Below are positions 46,908 through 54,900 of a stretch of DNA of 55,003 nt, one piece after another; within the stretch, counting starts at the first letter, position 1, and every line of letters begins with the position of its first letter. The position numbers and the translations under genes were made by a program. Source of the DNA: Clostridiales bacterium (GTDB taxonomy: Bacteria; Bacillota; Clostridia; Clostridiales; Oxobacteraceae); the NCBI GenBank assembly GCA_030016385.1, contig JASEJN010000017.1:1-55003 (forward strand), given 5' to 3'. The notes under the pieces were generated by a model. The model searched no databases, was not told the origin of the DNA, and saw only the letters and a list, made by a program, of their open reading frames with translations.

Positions 46908-47426
46908 ATGGTAATAAAAGGTGAAATCACGAACCTGAGGTCCATTAGAAAAAGCGATTTAAACTATATACAGAAATGGATAAATGACCTTGAAGTACAA
47001 TTTTATGCCCAGGAAGAATATCCATTTTTCTATGATCCGTGGTTTATTAAATATATGTACAATGACGGGATTAAAGGAAAAAGGTTGATTTTTATGATTG
47101 AAGACAAGGATGGCGATGTAATCGGGGAGCTGTGGCTTTTCCCTATGGATTATATCAAAAAGACTACTGAGCTTGTCATAACAATAGGGAAAAAAGAGCT
47201 GAGAGGAATAGGTTACGGAAAGGATGCAATAAATACTGCAAAAAAATTTTGCTTTAACCATTTAAGGTTTAATTCAATATACCTTAAAGTTTTTTCTTTT
47301 AATATCCGCGCCATAAGGTGCTATAAATCCTGTGGGTTTAAGATTGTAGGGATAATAAGGGACAGAGTAATAAGAAACGGCATGAAGTATGATGAGTTTG
47401 TAATGGAATTAAAAAAGGAAGAATAG
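46908..47426 (+). CDS. GNAT family N-acetyltransferase (RimJ/RimL-like)
   Basis: 172 residues. The acetyl-CoA loop is GKKELRGIGYGKDAI (about 95-109), followed by FNSIYLKVFSFNIRAIRCYKSCGFKIVG, the classical GNAT motif B. N-terminal LRSIRKSDLNYIQKWIND is typical of the RimJ/RimL or SpeG-like subgroup. The substrate (protein N-terminus, polyamine or other) cannot be told. ATG behind GAGGGAATTGC. Confidence 0.85.
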   Translation: MVIKGEITNLRSIRKSDLNYIQKWINDLEVQFYAQEEYPFFYDPWFIKYMYNDGIKGKRLIFMIEDKDGDVIGELWLFPMDYIKKTTELVITIGKKELRGIGYGKDAINTAKKFCFNHLRFNSIYLKVFSFNIRAIRCYKSCGFKIVGIIRDRVIRNGMKYDEFVMELKKEE

Positions 47427-47499
47427 AGTTTTCAATTGACGCAGGCCATTGAAATTATAGAAATTGAATTTAGCGATCAAAATAATTTATATTACATTT

Positions 47500-47540
47500 C
47501 AAGAATATTATTTGTTGTTTTAACAATATTCTTGTATAAT
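47500..47540 (+). promoter_or_regulatory. queG promoter with palindromic operator candidate
   Basis: TTGTTG (47512-47517), 17-base spacer, TATAAT (47535-47540). A perfect 10-bp inverted repeat, CAAGAATATT (47500-47509) and AATATTCTTG (47525-47534), brackets the -35 and fills the spacer. A degenerate end of the dispersed repeat (about 47473-47503) touches its left arm. Confidence 0.6.
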
Positions 47541-47586
47541 ATTATTGTTTATAAATTATTATGCGGAATTGAAAAGGATGGTGCAT

Positions 47587-48702
47587 TTGAATATTAAAAA
47601 TGCGATTATCCATGAGTCCAAAGAGATCGGGATTGATGCCATCGGTTTTGCCTTATGCGGGGATTTTAATAATATTGAACCGGTACTGGCCGATAGGGTA
47701 AAAAAAGGATTTTTATCCGGATTTGAAACATGGGATATTAAAAAGGGCATCGATCCTTCACTTTTGCTGGACGGATGCAGGACGATGATATCTGCGGCTT
47801 TATCGTACAATATAGATAAAAGCCTGATAAAGCAAAAAAGTGAATATGGATTCAAGGCCAATATGTCGAGGTCATCATGGGGCATGGATTATCACAAGGT
47901 TATGAAGGATAAGTTGGGCGGTCTGGCAGCATATATAGAAAAAAAATTCGATGCAAAAGCAAAAATATTTGTGGACAGCAATCCTCTTCTGGAGAGAGAA
48001 ATCGCAAGGCGTGCCGGAATAGGCTTTACAGGCAAGAATTGCTCGATTATAAGCCCGATATTTGGATCATATATTTTCCTCGGAGAGATACTTACTGATC
48101 TAAAGATTGATCCCGATGATCCTGTGGATGACAGCTGCGGAAACTGTGATCTGTGCATCAAAGCATGCCCGTCCGGTGCATTATGCGAAGAATATACATT
48201 GAATGCGAAAAAGTGTGTATCATACCTTACCCAGATTAAGGATATACCGGAGGAGTATTACGGTAATATGAAATACAACATATATGGATGCGATGCCTGC
48301 CAGGATGTTTGTCCGAGGAATAAGAATGCTCCGGCAGTGAACCATCCTGAATTTATACCGAAGGAGTGGAATGCATACCCTGACACCTTGAGAATATTAA
48401 ACATGGACAACAAGACATTCAAAGAGACATTTAAGGGTACGTCATGCGGCTGGAGAGGCAAAAAAAATATTCAAAAAAATGCGTTGATAGCGATTAGCAA
48501 CAGCAAAAATAAATCCAATGCAAAATATTTATTGAAAATGCTGTCGGATGAAAGGAATGATATAAGAAAGGTCTGTATATATGCTATTTACAATCTTTTA
48601 AATGATGGCAGCAAAGATATTCTAGAGGAACACCTCAAAACAGAGCGTGACGTTGAAATCAGGGAAATTATAAAAAAGCTTATAGGTCTGACAGGCCGAT
48701 AG
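47587..48702 (+). CDS. queG: Epoxyqueuosine reductase
   Basis: Cobalamin-dependent enzyme that completes queuosine synthesis in tRNA. 371 residues: N-terminal reductase domain (IGFALCGDFNN, FVDSNPLLEREIARRAG, GKNCSIISPIFGSYIFLGE), two 4Fe-4S ferredoxin motifs (CGNCDLCIKACPSGAL and CDACQDVCPRN), and a C-terminal HEAT-like region. The TTG at 47587 gives MNIKNAIIHESKEIG and lies nine bases after AAAAGG; ATG 47578 would sit on top of the ribosome site. Confidence 0.92.
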   Translation: MNIKNAIIHESKEIGIDAIGFALCGDFNNIEPVLADRVKKGFLSGFETWDIKKGIDPSLLLDGCRTMISAALSYNIDKSLIKQKSEYGFKANMSRSSWGMDYHKVMKDKLGGLAAYIEKKFDAKAKIFVDSNPLLEREIARRAGIGFTGKNCSIISPIFGSYIFLGEILTDLKIDPDDPVDDSCGNCDLCIKACPSGALCEEYTLNAKKCVSYLTQIKDIPEEYYGNMKYNIYGCDACQDVCPRNKNAPAVNHPEFIPKEWNAYPDTLRILNMDNKTFKETFKGTSCGWRGKKNIQKNALIAISNSKNKSNAKYLLKMLSDERNDIRKVCIYAIYNLLNDGSKDILEEHLKTERDVEIREIIKKLIGLTGR

Positions 48703-48762
48703 TTTGACGAGTCGAAGTCAAATCAATATTATATTGCTTATTGCTTAAAAGGAATGTTTATT

Positions 48763-49464
48763 ATGATATCAAAAAAGACTGCAAAAATAATCCATATGTT
48801 TCCAAAACCGTTACTCAAAAAAGTTGTAAAATTTATTCTAGACGGCTATATAAAAAAGTATGCCGATATAACGGTTATAAATAAAGAGTTGCTTGGCAGT
48901 ATTAAAAGGCCGGTTATCTTTATAAGCAACCATCTTAGCAATTCGGACGGGCTCATATTAAACAAAATACTAGGGGACGGCAGCGTATGGTATCTTGCAG
49001 GTGTCAAGCTTTCACACAATGAGATTACAAAACTCGGACTGGATATAGTAAAAACTGTTCCTATCAATCCGAATTCTCCAGATATATCCGCTATATCGAA
49101 AGCGGTTGAACTTTTGAAATCCGGCCAGTCAGTGTGCATATTCCCTGAGGGGACAAGGAGCAGGTCGGCATCTTTGATAAAAGGCAAAAGAGGCATAATA
49201 TTGATCGCAAAATTGTGCCGGCTGCCTATTGTGCCTATCGGGATAGAAGGCACTGAAAGGCTCATGCCTATAAACGACGAGGATATGGGAAAGGAAAGAT
49301 TTTTTCATGCCGACGTCAGGGTGACGATAGGGGAAAGTTTTTATATTCCTGAAAGGAGTGATAATGAGAATAGGAGGAAATATGAGGAAAAGACGATAGT
49401 TATTGTAATGAAAAAAATTGCTTCTCTTCTTTCTCCGGAATACCGGGGAATCTATGGAGAATGA
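48763..49464 (+). CDS. plsC: 1-acyl-sn-glycerol-3-phosphate acyltransferase (PlsC family)
   Basis: 233 residues. Acyltransferase block I NHLSNSDG (NHx4D), block III FPEGTRSRS, and the VPIGIEGTERL segment are all present. Adds the second acyl chain to lysophosphatidic acid or a related glycerolipid. ATG 48763 follows AAAGGA by nine bases; an in-frame ATG nine bases upstream is too close to it. In the same direction as queG and oadB. Confidence 0.88.
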   Translation: MISKKTAKIIHMFPKPLLKKVVKFILDGYIKKYADITVINKELLGSIKRPVIFISNHLSNSDGLILNKILGDGSVWYLAGVKLSHNEITKLGLDIVKTVPINPNSPDISAISKAVELLKSGQSVCIFPEGTRSRSASLIKGKRGIILIAKLCRLPIVPIGIEGTERLMPINDEDMGKERFFHADVRVTIGESFYIPERSDNENRRKYEEKTIVIVMKKIASLLSPEYRGIYGE

Positions 49465-49490
49465 CAATACAATAAACAAAGGGGGAAATA

Positions 49491-50594
49491 TTGTTGGAAA
49501 TACTATTTAAAGGTTTGCTTCAATCGACATGGCAGGATTGGCTTATGATCGCTGTAGGACTTGGACTAATCTATCTTGCGGTCAAGAAAGATTTTGAACC
49601 TTCGCTCTTGGTACCCATGGGTTTCGGATGCATAATGGCAAATATACCGCTTACAGGCGCAATTGGCCAGGGCGGTGTTTTGACGATATTCAAAGATGCG
49701 CTTATCGTAACTGAAATAGCACCACTTCTCATATTTATAGGCATCGGTGCAATGATCGATTTCGGGCCTCTTTTGCAGAACCCGCTTATGCTTCTTTTCG
49801 GGGCGGCGGCACAGTTTGGCATATTTGCGACCCTTATTGTAGCCGCGCTGCTTGGCTATCCATTGAATGAAGCAGCATCGATAGGTATAATAGGAGCCGC
49901 AGACGGACCTACTTCGATATTCGTTGCAAGTAGATTCGCAAAGGAACTTTTAGGGCCGATATCTGTTGCGGCATATTCTTACATGTCCTTAGTTCCTATG
50001 ATACAGCCTCCGGTCATCAAGGCACTTACAACTAAGAGGGAAAGAATGATAAGAATGCCTTATAAGCCGGAAAAAATTTCAAAAGCGGTAAAACTATTAT
50101 TTCCTATAGTTGTAACGCTTATATCCGGGATAATTGCGCCTCAATCCATAGCTTTAATAGGATTCCTGATGTTCGGCAACTTTTTAAGGGAATGCGGAGT
50201 AGTCGACAGGTTGTCAAAGTCGGCTCAGAATGAAATGGTAAACATAACTACAATACTTCTTGGGCTTGCAATAGGCTCGACGATGGTTGGAAGCCAATTT
50301 GTCCAGGTAAGCACCCTCGGCATAATTCTTCTTGGCCTTGTCGCCTTTGTTTTTGATACTGCAGGAGGAGTAATATTCGCAAAGATATTGAATATCTTCC
50401 TGAAAAACAAGATAAATCCCATGGTCGGTGCGGCAGGGATATCGGCCTTTCCTATGTCCGCAAGGGTTGTACAGAAAATTGCCCAAAAGGAAGATCCGGG
50501 GAATTTCATACTTATGCATTCAATAGGCTCTAATGTTGCGGGACAAGTTGGCTCCGTAATAGCCGGCGGAATTTTAATAGCTCTGCTTTCATAA
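49491..50594 (+). CDS. oadB: Sodium-translocating decarboxylase beta subunit (OadB/GcdB/MmdB)
   Basis: 367-residue membrane protein with about nine helices. The conserved region IIGAADGPTSIFVASRFA carries the Asp needed for Na+ transport. Others are FIGIGAMIDFGPLLQNP, GNFLRECGVVDRL and the C-terminal MHSIGSNVAGQVGSVIAGG with the second ion-site residues. Couples decarboxylation of a biotin-bound carboxyl group to Na+ export. TTG start behind AAAGGGGG. The alpha (carboxyltransferase) and biotin carrier genes are not in the window. Confidence 0.92.
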   Translation: MLEILFKGLLQSTWQDWLMIAVGLGLIYLAVKKDFEPSLLVPMGFGCIMANIPLTGAIGQGGVLTIFKDALIVTEIAPLLIFIGIGAMIDFGPLLQNPLMLLFGAAAQFGIFATLIVAALLGYPLNEAASIGIIGAADGPTSIFVASRFAKELLGPISVAAYSYMSLVPMIQPPVIKALTTKRERMIRMPYKPEKISKAVKLLFPIVVTLISGIIAPQSIALIGFLMFGNFLRECGVVDRLSKSAQNEMVNITTILLGLAIGSTMVGSQFVQVSTLGIILLGLVAFVFDTAGGVIFAKILNIFLKNKINPMVGAAGISAFPMSARVVQKIAQKEDPGNFILMHSIGSNVAGQVGSVIAGGILIALLS

Positions 50595-50610
50595 AAAGGA
50601 GGAATGATAT

Positions 50611-50796
50611 ATGTTAAGATTATTTTTCGCAGCCCAAATAGCTCTTCCTTTCAGTAAGGAGGCTATCAATACTGCCAAAAAGGGACTCACTATAATGGGA
50701 TATGGAATGGTTACCGTAATCGGGGTGTTATTCCTTTTCTATATTATTGTAAAATTATTGATAAAGTTGTTTCCTGAAAAGGGTAAGAGTAAATGA
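50611..50796 (+). CDS. Small OadG/MmdD-like membrane subunit
   Basis: 61 residues with one central membrane helix (about 30-55, GYGMVTVIGVLFLFYIIVKLLIKLF) and a basic tail EKGKSK, the shape of the gamma/delta subunits that hold sodium-pump decarboxylases together. It begins 16 bases after oadB with AAAAGGAGG. It lacks the long acidic linker and zinc-binding C-terminus of full OadG. Confidence 0.7.
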   Translation: MLRLFFAAQIALPFSKEAINTAKKGLTIMGYGMVTVIGVLFLFYIIVKLLIKLFPEKGKSK

Positions 50797-50815
50797 AGCA
50801 ATCGGAGGTATGGCT

Positions 50816-51448
50816 GTGGAGGTTGATGCAAAAAAGGTTTTAAGCATATTGGATAAGACATATCCAAATGCGGGAAGTGAGCTTAAATTTAAAAATCCCT
50901 TTGAACTTCTTGTTGCAGTTATGCTTAGCGCGCAATCAACTGATAAAACTGTAAATAAAGTCACTCAAAAATTATTTGAACAATACAAAACACCCTATGA
51001 TTTTTTAAACATTACGCAGGATAAGCTCGAGCAGGAAATAAAAATCATAGGAATATACAGGAACAAGGCTAAAAACATATTATCTGCATGCAGGGAGATT
51101 GTAGAAAAGTTTGGCGGTCAGGTCCCAAATCGGATGGAGGATTTAATGTCTTTGCCGGGAGTCGGACGTAAAACTGCCGATGTCGTTTTAAGCAATGCAT
51201 TCGGCATACCTGCTATAGCGGTGGATACCCATGTTTTTAGAGTTTCAAACAGGATAGGGCTCTCAGACAGCAAAAATGTACTGGATACTGAAAAACAGCT
51301 TATGAAAGCCATCCCAAAGGATATGTGGAGCAAGGCCCATCATCTTTTGATTTGGCATGGCAGGAGGATTTGCAGTGCAAGAAAACCCAAATGCGATATA
51401 TGCCCTGTAGCTGAATATTGCAATTTCCGTAAGGGAAAGGATACATAA
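50816..51448 (+). CDS. nth: Endonuclease III
   Basis: Bifunctional DNA glycosylase/AP lyase for oxidised pyrimidines. 210 residues: HhH motif LPGVGRKTADVVL with the catalytic Lys, the catalytic Asp in VDTHVFRV, and the 4Fe-4S loop with cysteines spaced C-x6-C-x2-C-x5-C. GTG 50816 is six bases after GGAGGT; ATG 50810 directly abuts that ribosome site and is less likely. The stop codon is inside a shared terminator. Confidence 0.94.
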   Translation: MEVDAKKVLSILDKTYPNAGSELKFKNPFELLVAVMLSAQSTDKTVNKVTQKLFEQYKTPYDFLNITQDKLEQEIKIIGIYRNKAKNILSACREIVEKFGGQVPNRMEDLMSLPGVGRKTADVVLSNAFGIPAIAVDTHVFRVSNRIGLSDSKNVLDTEKQLMKAIPKDMWSKAHHLLIWHGRRICSARKPKCDICPVAEYCNFRKGKDT

Positions 51449-51480
51449 AAAGCGCAAATCAAATTGCGCTTTTTATGTAT
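51441..51480. terminator. Bidirectional terminator containing both stop codons
   Basis: A perfect 17-bp inverted repeat, ATACATAAAAAGCGCAA (51441-51457) and its complement (51464-51480), with a six-base loop. A- and T-runs on both sides serve both strands. The nth stop (51446-51448) and the M42 peptidase stop (51459-51461) lie inside it. Confidence 0.9.
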
Positions 51481-52499
51481 CCTATAACAAGTTTTGCGGT
51501 ATTTATGATGGAATCTTCATGAGTCCTTTCATACCCATGGGATGCATAAATGCCGGCGCCTATGACGGCAGTCCTTATGTCCCATCCGGCAAGCAGGGCA
51601 GCGCTGGCGTCGGAGCTGTAGTTCGGATATATATCGATTCTGTAATCTATGCTATTTTTCTTGCACAAATCCACCATTCTTTTTCTGAGTTCAAGATCAT
51701 AAGGGCCTGACGAATCTTTGGCACAGATGCATACGGAATACTCGGTGGAATTTTGGCCTTCTCCGGGAGCGCCCATATCGACAGAGATAAATTCACATGT
51801 CCTGGGAGGAATAGCGCCCGATGCCCCATGACCTACCTCCTCATAGTTGCTTATAAAAAAGTTTATGGTGTTTTCAGGAATTATTTTATTGTCATATATA
51901 TATTTTGCACAGCCGAGCAATATGGCAACACTTGCTTTATCGTCCAAGTGGCGGGATTTTATAAAGCCGCTTTTGGTGAATACAACCCTTGGGTCCAGAA
52001 ATACAAAATCGCCAACATCGATTCCCAAATTTAAGACATCTTCTTTTGAAAAAACTTTTTCATCTATAACGACTTCATAATTTTCTATCTTCCTGTCCAA
52101 TTTTTTGGCATCCGAATGTATATGGACGGAAGGCTTTATAGTCTGTATAGTACCTGAATATTGCATGCCGCCAAGTGTCTCGATAGTGCAATTTGAACCC
52201 TCTACGGACTGGCCCATATAGCCTCCTATCTGTGCTATTGAAAGCCTTCCCGAGCTTTTCACTTCCTTTACCATGGCGCTTAATGTATCAACGTGAGCAG
52301 ACAGGGTTTTTTGCTTATCGTCGCTTTTGCCGCTTATTGTTGCTATAAGCGCTCCTTTATTAGTCCTTTTAACAGATGTGCTGAATTTAGCAAATTCACC
52401 TTCCACGATATTCATGACTTTTTCCGTATTTCCTGAAGGACTTGGAGTATTCAAAATTTTTCCCAGGACATTTTTAATATAGTTTTTATCGATTTCCAT
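51459..52499 (-). CDS. M42 family metallo-aminopeptidase
   Basis: 346 residues of the M42 glutamyl aminopeptidase/cellulase-M family. Zinc and catalytic residues: His in LSAHVDTLS, bridging Asp in RHLDDKAS, catalytic Glu pair in NYEEVGHG, Asp in SVDMGAPG, and C-terminal His in GYERTHEDS. Cytosolic peptide breakdown. ATG 52499 follows GGAGATG; the frame also extends to 52517. The gene upstream on the same strand is the polyprenyl synthase. Confidence 0.9.
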   Translation of the reverse strand: MEIDKNYIKNVLGKILNTPSPSGNTEKVMNIVEGEFAKFSTSVKRTNKGALIATISGKSDDKQKTLSAHVDTLSAMVKEVKSSGRLSIAQIGGYMGQSVEGSNCTIETLGGMQYSGTIQTIKPSVHIHSDAKKLDRKIENYEVVIDEKVFSKEDVLNLGIDVGDFVFLDPRVVFTKSGFIKSRHLDDKASVAILLGCAKYIYDNKIIPENTINFFISNYEEVGHGASGAIPPRTCEFISVDMGAPGEGQNSTEYSVCICAKDSSGPYDLELRKRMVDLCKKNSIDYRIDIYPNYSSDASAALLAGWDIRTAVIGAGIYASHGYERTHEDSIINTAKLVIGYIKSAI

Positions 52500-52524
52500 T
52501 TTAACATCTCCAATCAATTAAAAT

Positions 52525-53445
52525 TTAAAATTGTCTTACAAGCAGCTTTTCTGTTACATCTATCAGCACATGTTTGCTGCCATTCTCGGGAAGTTCCGCT
52601 ATGAGTTTGAAAGCCTTGTCGGTATATTTTTCGGAAAGCTTCTTTGCTTTTTCCAGCCCCCTTGTTTCCTTTGCTATTTCCAATATCCTGACGATATCAT
52701 TGCTGCTTAATGTATCCTTGCTAAGTATATCGGGAAGCTCCGTATTATTTGTGTGCAGAGCATATATAACGGGTAGTGTATAAGTGCCGTCTTTTATATC
52801 GTGCGCTGTGGGTTTCCCTATAATTTCAGCGCTGCCAGTGCAGTCAAGAATGTCGTCTATTATTTGGAAGGCCATGCCAATATTGAGTCCTATATTTGCG
52901 AGTTTACTGCAAAGCTTCCTGCTGCATTGGCTCTCATGGGCCCCCGCGTAAAAGCTTAATGAGAACAGTGCGGCTGTTTTGGATCTTATTATTTTAAGAT
53001 AATCCATGATGGATATATGGATGTTTCTTTTTGATGAAAACTCGCGTATTTCGCCGATACAAATCTTTGACATCACTTTTGACAGTGTTTTCATGTTTTC
53101 TATGGAGCTATTGTCCGATAGAAGCATGAAGCACTTGCAGAATAAAAAATCTCCTATGAATACAGCCCTGTCACTTCCGTACTTTGATTGAACCGTTATA
53201 CTGCCTCTTCGAAGGTCCGCCTTATCTATTATGTCATCGTGTACCAGGGTTGCCATATGCAGCAATTCCATAACAGAAGCAATCGGATAGAGTTTTTCCG
53301 CGTCATACTTTCCAAATCTTCCGGAAAGCAGCACGAAGGCCGGACGCAGGAGTTTTCCCCCGGAATTTATAAGGCCGAGAAGAGGATCCTCTACTATATT
53401 CTCGTTTGAGCGTATGCTTTCCTTTATTATATTTTTTATTTTCAT
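52525..53445 (-). CDS. hepT: Polyprenyl synthase (heptaprenyl diphosphate synthase component II type)
   Basis: Trans-prenyltransferase making the side chain of menaquinone. 306 residues from ATG 53445, with GGKLLRP, first aspartate-rich motif LVHDDIID and second QIIDDILD. The ATG lacks a ribosome site. Coding similarity seems to continue upstream in frame (NNFWREFPEIDKDL, like the family N-terminus), but the codon where a start would be expected, at 53490-53488, is ATA. A start-codon loss or an AUA start is possible. A hepS-like fragment lies just upstream. Confidence 0.88.
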   Translation of the reverse strand: MKIKNIIKESIRSNENIVEDPLLGLINSGGKLLRPAFVLLSGRFGKYDAEKLYPIASVMELLHMATLVHDDIIDKADLRRGSITVQSKYGSDRAVFIGDFLFCKCFMLLSDNSSIENMKTLSKVMSKICIGEIREFSSKRNIHISIMDYLKIIRSKTAALFSLSFYAGAHESQCSRKLCSKLANIGLNIGMAFQIIDDILDCTGSAEIIGKPTAHDIKDGTYTLPVIYALHTNNTELPDILSKDTLSSNDIVRILEIAKETRGLEKAKKLSEKYTDKAFKLIAELPENGSKHVLIDVTEKLLVRQF

Positions 53446-53554
53446 AAGGTCTTTATCTATTTCAGGGAATTCTCTCCAAAAGTTATTTATACAATCAACC
53501 TCATTACAAATTCAAGTTTATAATTTTAGAAGATACAAGCATGCTCTATAGGGC

Positions 53555-53580
53555 GCATATTTTATATTCGAATAATATAT
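53555..53580 (+). repeat. Dispersed repeat module (weak copy)
   Basis: GCATATTTTATATTCGAATAAT resembles the GCATTTTTTATATTTGAAGAAT module at 33629-33652. Short and AT-rich, so tentative. Confidence 0.35.
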
Positions 53581-53590
53581 ACACTGTGCC

Positions 53591-53794
53591 TTATATAATT
53601 TTATCAAAATGAATCTTTTTAATGTATTTTAAAAGATACATCGAAGTCAGACCTACAAAAATTCCCGTGCCGATACCCGCTATTATCAAAAGAGGAAGGT
53701 AATATGCTATTTTTATGTTATTTATAATTAATGAGGCCATAAGTATCTGCCCGAGGTTATGAAAGACAGAACCTGTAACGCTGACTCCTAATTT
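53591..53794 (-). pseudogene. C-terminal remnant of a Gx-transporter / heptaprenyl diphosphate synthase component I gene
   Basis: A 67-codon open frame without a start, preceded by an in-frame stop. Its translation (GVSVTGSVFHNLGQILMASL, YYLPLLIIAGIGTGIFVG, TSMYLLKYI) matches the C-terminal part of Hpre_diP_synt_I/Gx transporter proteins, which normally have about 160-190 residues and stand directly upstream of the polyprenyl synthase, as here. The first two thirds are missing. The breakpoint is at about 53795, next to the terminator of the DoxX gene. Confidence 0.7.
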
Positions 53795-53826
53795 TTAACT
53801 GCACTCCTTCAGAAAAGCCGGTATAT

Positions 53827-53867
53827 ATTAAAACCATGTGAAAATTGAGCTTTCACATGGTTTTAAT
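53827..53867 (-). terminator. Terminator after the DoxX gene
   Basis: ATTAAAACCATGTGAAA (53827-53843) and its perfect complement (53851-53867), 17-bp stem with a seven-base loop. On the minus strand the 3' arm ends GGTTTTAAT followed by ATATA. Confidence 0.75.
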
Positions 53868-53878
53868 AATGACATAAC

Positions 53879-54250
53879 TCATACGTTGATTGAAGCCCCT
53901 GTATTTATTTTTATTTTCTTTTTAAACCATATTTTCTGCCACTTTTTATATAACCACGGCATCACATAGTAGTCAAGCCCGAATGCTCTTCCTGCACCTC
54001 CGAACATTGCAATGCTTGCGAATATATACCAGAATATCGTTTTATCCGCCATTGCCGAAAGTATGAAGTTGAGGCACAGAAATATTGATCCGAGGGATGC
54101 AAGGACTGTGAAAAGCCCGGCTATAAGCGCAAGCCCTAATGCAACTTCTCCCAAAACCACGCATGCCTGGAAAAAGTATGCATGAGGAGCAACGAATGTA
54201 TTCATAAAAGATTGATAAAATCCGGGCACCGTCTTCAACAACGGAACCAC
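53879..54250 (-). CDS. DoxX family membrane protein, probably part of a broken locus
   Basis: 123 residues from GTG 54250 with four membrane helices, the DoxX fold (FFQACVVLGEVALGLALIAG, AMFGGAGRAFGLDYY) and a basic C-terminus. No ribosome site precedes the GTG. The same frame is open further upstream to 54391 through an Ala/Ser/Gln-rich stretch with two AVSGAS repeats. It then meets the truncated NADH dehydrogenase frame shifted by one register. It may be the 3' part of a former oxidoreductase-DoxX gene or a separate gene whose 5' end was lost. Confidence 0.65.
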   Translation of the reverse strand: MVPLLKTVPGFYQSFMNTFVAPHAYFFQACVVLGEVALGLALIAGLFTVLASLGSIFLCLNFILSAMADKTIFWYIFASIAMFGGAGRAFGLDYYVMPWLYKKWQKIWFKKKIKINTGASINV

Positions 54251-54377
54251 TGTGTTTGCAGCAGACTGGGCGGCCTGACCGGCTTGCTGCGATGCGCCCG
54301 ATACTGCTTGGGTGGCGGTACTTGCTGCGTTGGAGGCGCCTGATACTGCCGATGCGGCTGTACTTACAATCTTGATA

Positions 54378-54776
54378 TTATCGGGCCGGAGTCATTATGG
54401 CAAATGCATTTTCTTTGATCCCGGGTATGTCAAAATATGCAGGTTCGCTTCCCGCACCGACAACAAGATAATCATAACTATAGCATGTGGATTCCGACTG
54501 AAGTTTCCGACTCTTGGGATCTGCAGATATAATGTTATCCGTAATCACTTCAACTTTTGTCCTGTTGAAGATCTTACGAAGCGGTATCTTTACACCATCG
54601 GGTTCAATCCTTGAACCTGCAACCTCATGGAGTTCCGTCATCAAAGTATGATAAGGATTTTTATCGATTAAAGTGATCTCTATATTTTCATTTTTCTCAT
54701 ATTTTTTATTGAGCAGCTTTGCAGCATTAACGCCGGCATAACCTGCACCCAATATGATTATACGCTTTTTATCCAT
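54378..54776 (-). pseudogene. Truncated type II NADH dehydrogenase (FAD-dependent oxidoreductase)
   Basis: 132 residues from ATG 54776. The FAD-binding start IILGAGYAGVNAAKLL and the LIDKNPYHTLMTELHEVA and DYLVVGAGSEPAYFDIPG segments are those of NDH-2 (Ndh/YumB-like). Such proteins normally have 400 or more residues; this one stops at about one third, after ENAFAIMTPAR, and the DoxX frame takes over in another register. The NADH-binding domain and the C-terminus are absent, pointing to an internal deletion. Confidence 0.7.
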
Positions 54777-54781
54777 AATAT

Positions 54782-54791
54782 CCCCCCCCCA
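54782..54791 (-). promoter_or_regulatory. G10 tract acting as ribosome site
   Basis: Ten consecutive C on the plus strand give ten G on the minus strand, five bases before the ATG at 54776. Homopolymers of this length change by slippage; here length would alter SD spacing, not reading frame. Confidence 0.5.
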
Positions 54792-54900
54792 TGATTTCAA
54801 TTTACCATAATAATAGCAATAAATATCCTCCTTATTTTAACCTGTTTTTACAAAAAAAGAAAGCTGAAATTGGATACATATTTTATATTAGCAATGAAAA

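Noticed and set aside
53486..53515. TTGAAT-N18-TATAAA promoter for the polyprenyl synthase
   Set aside because: The -10 overlaps the codon where the conserved protein N-terminus appears to begin, so it probably lies within the coding region.
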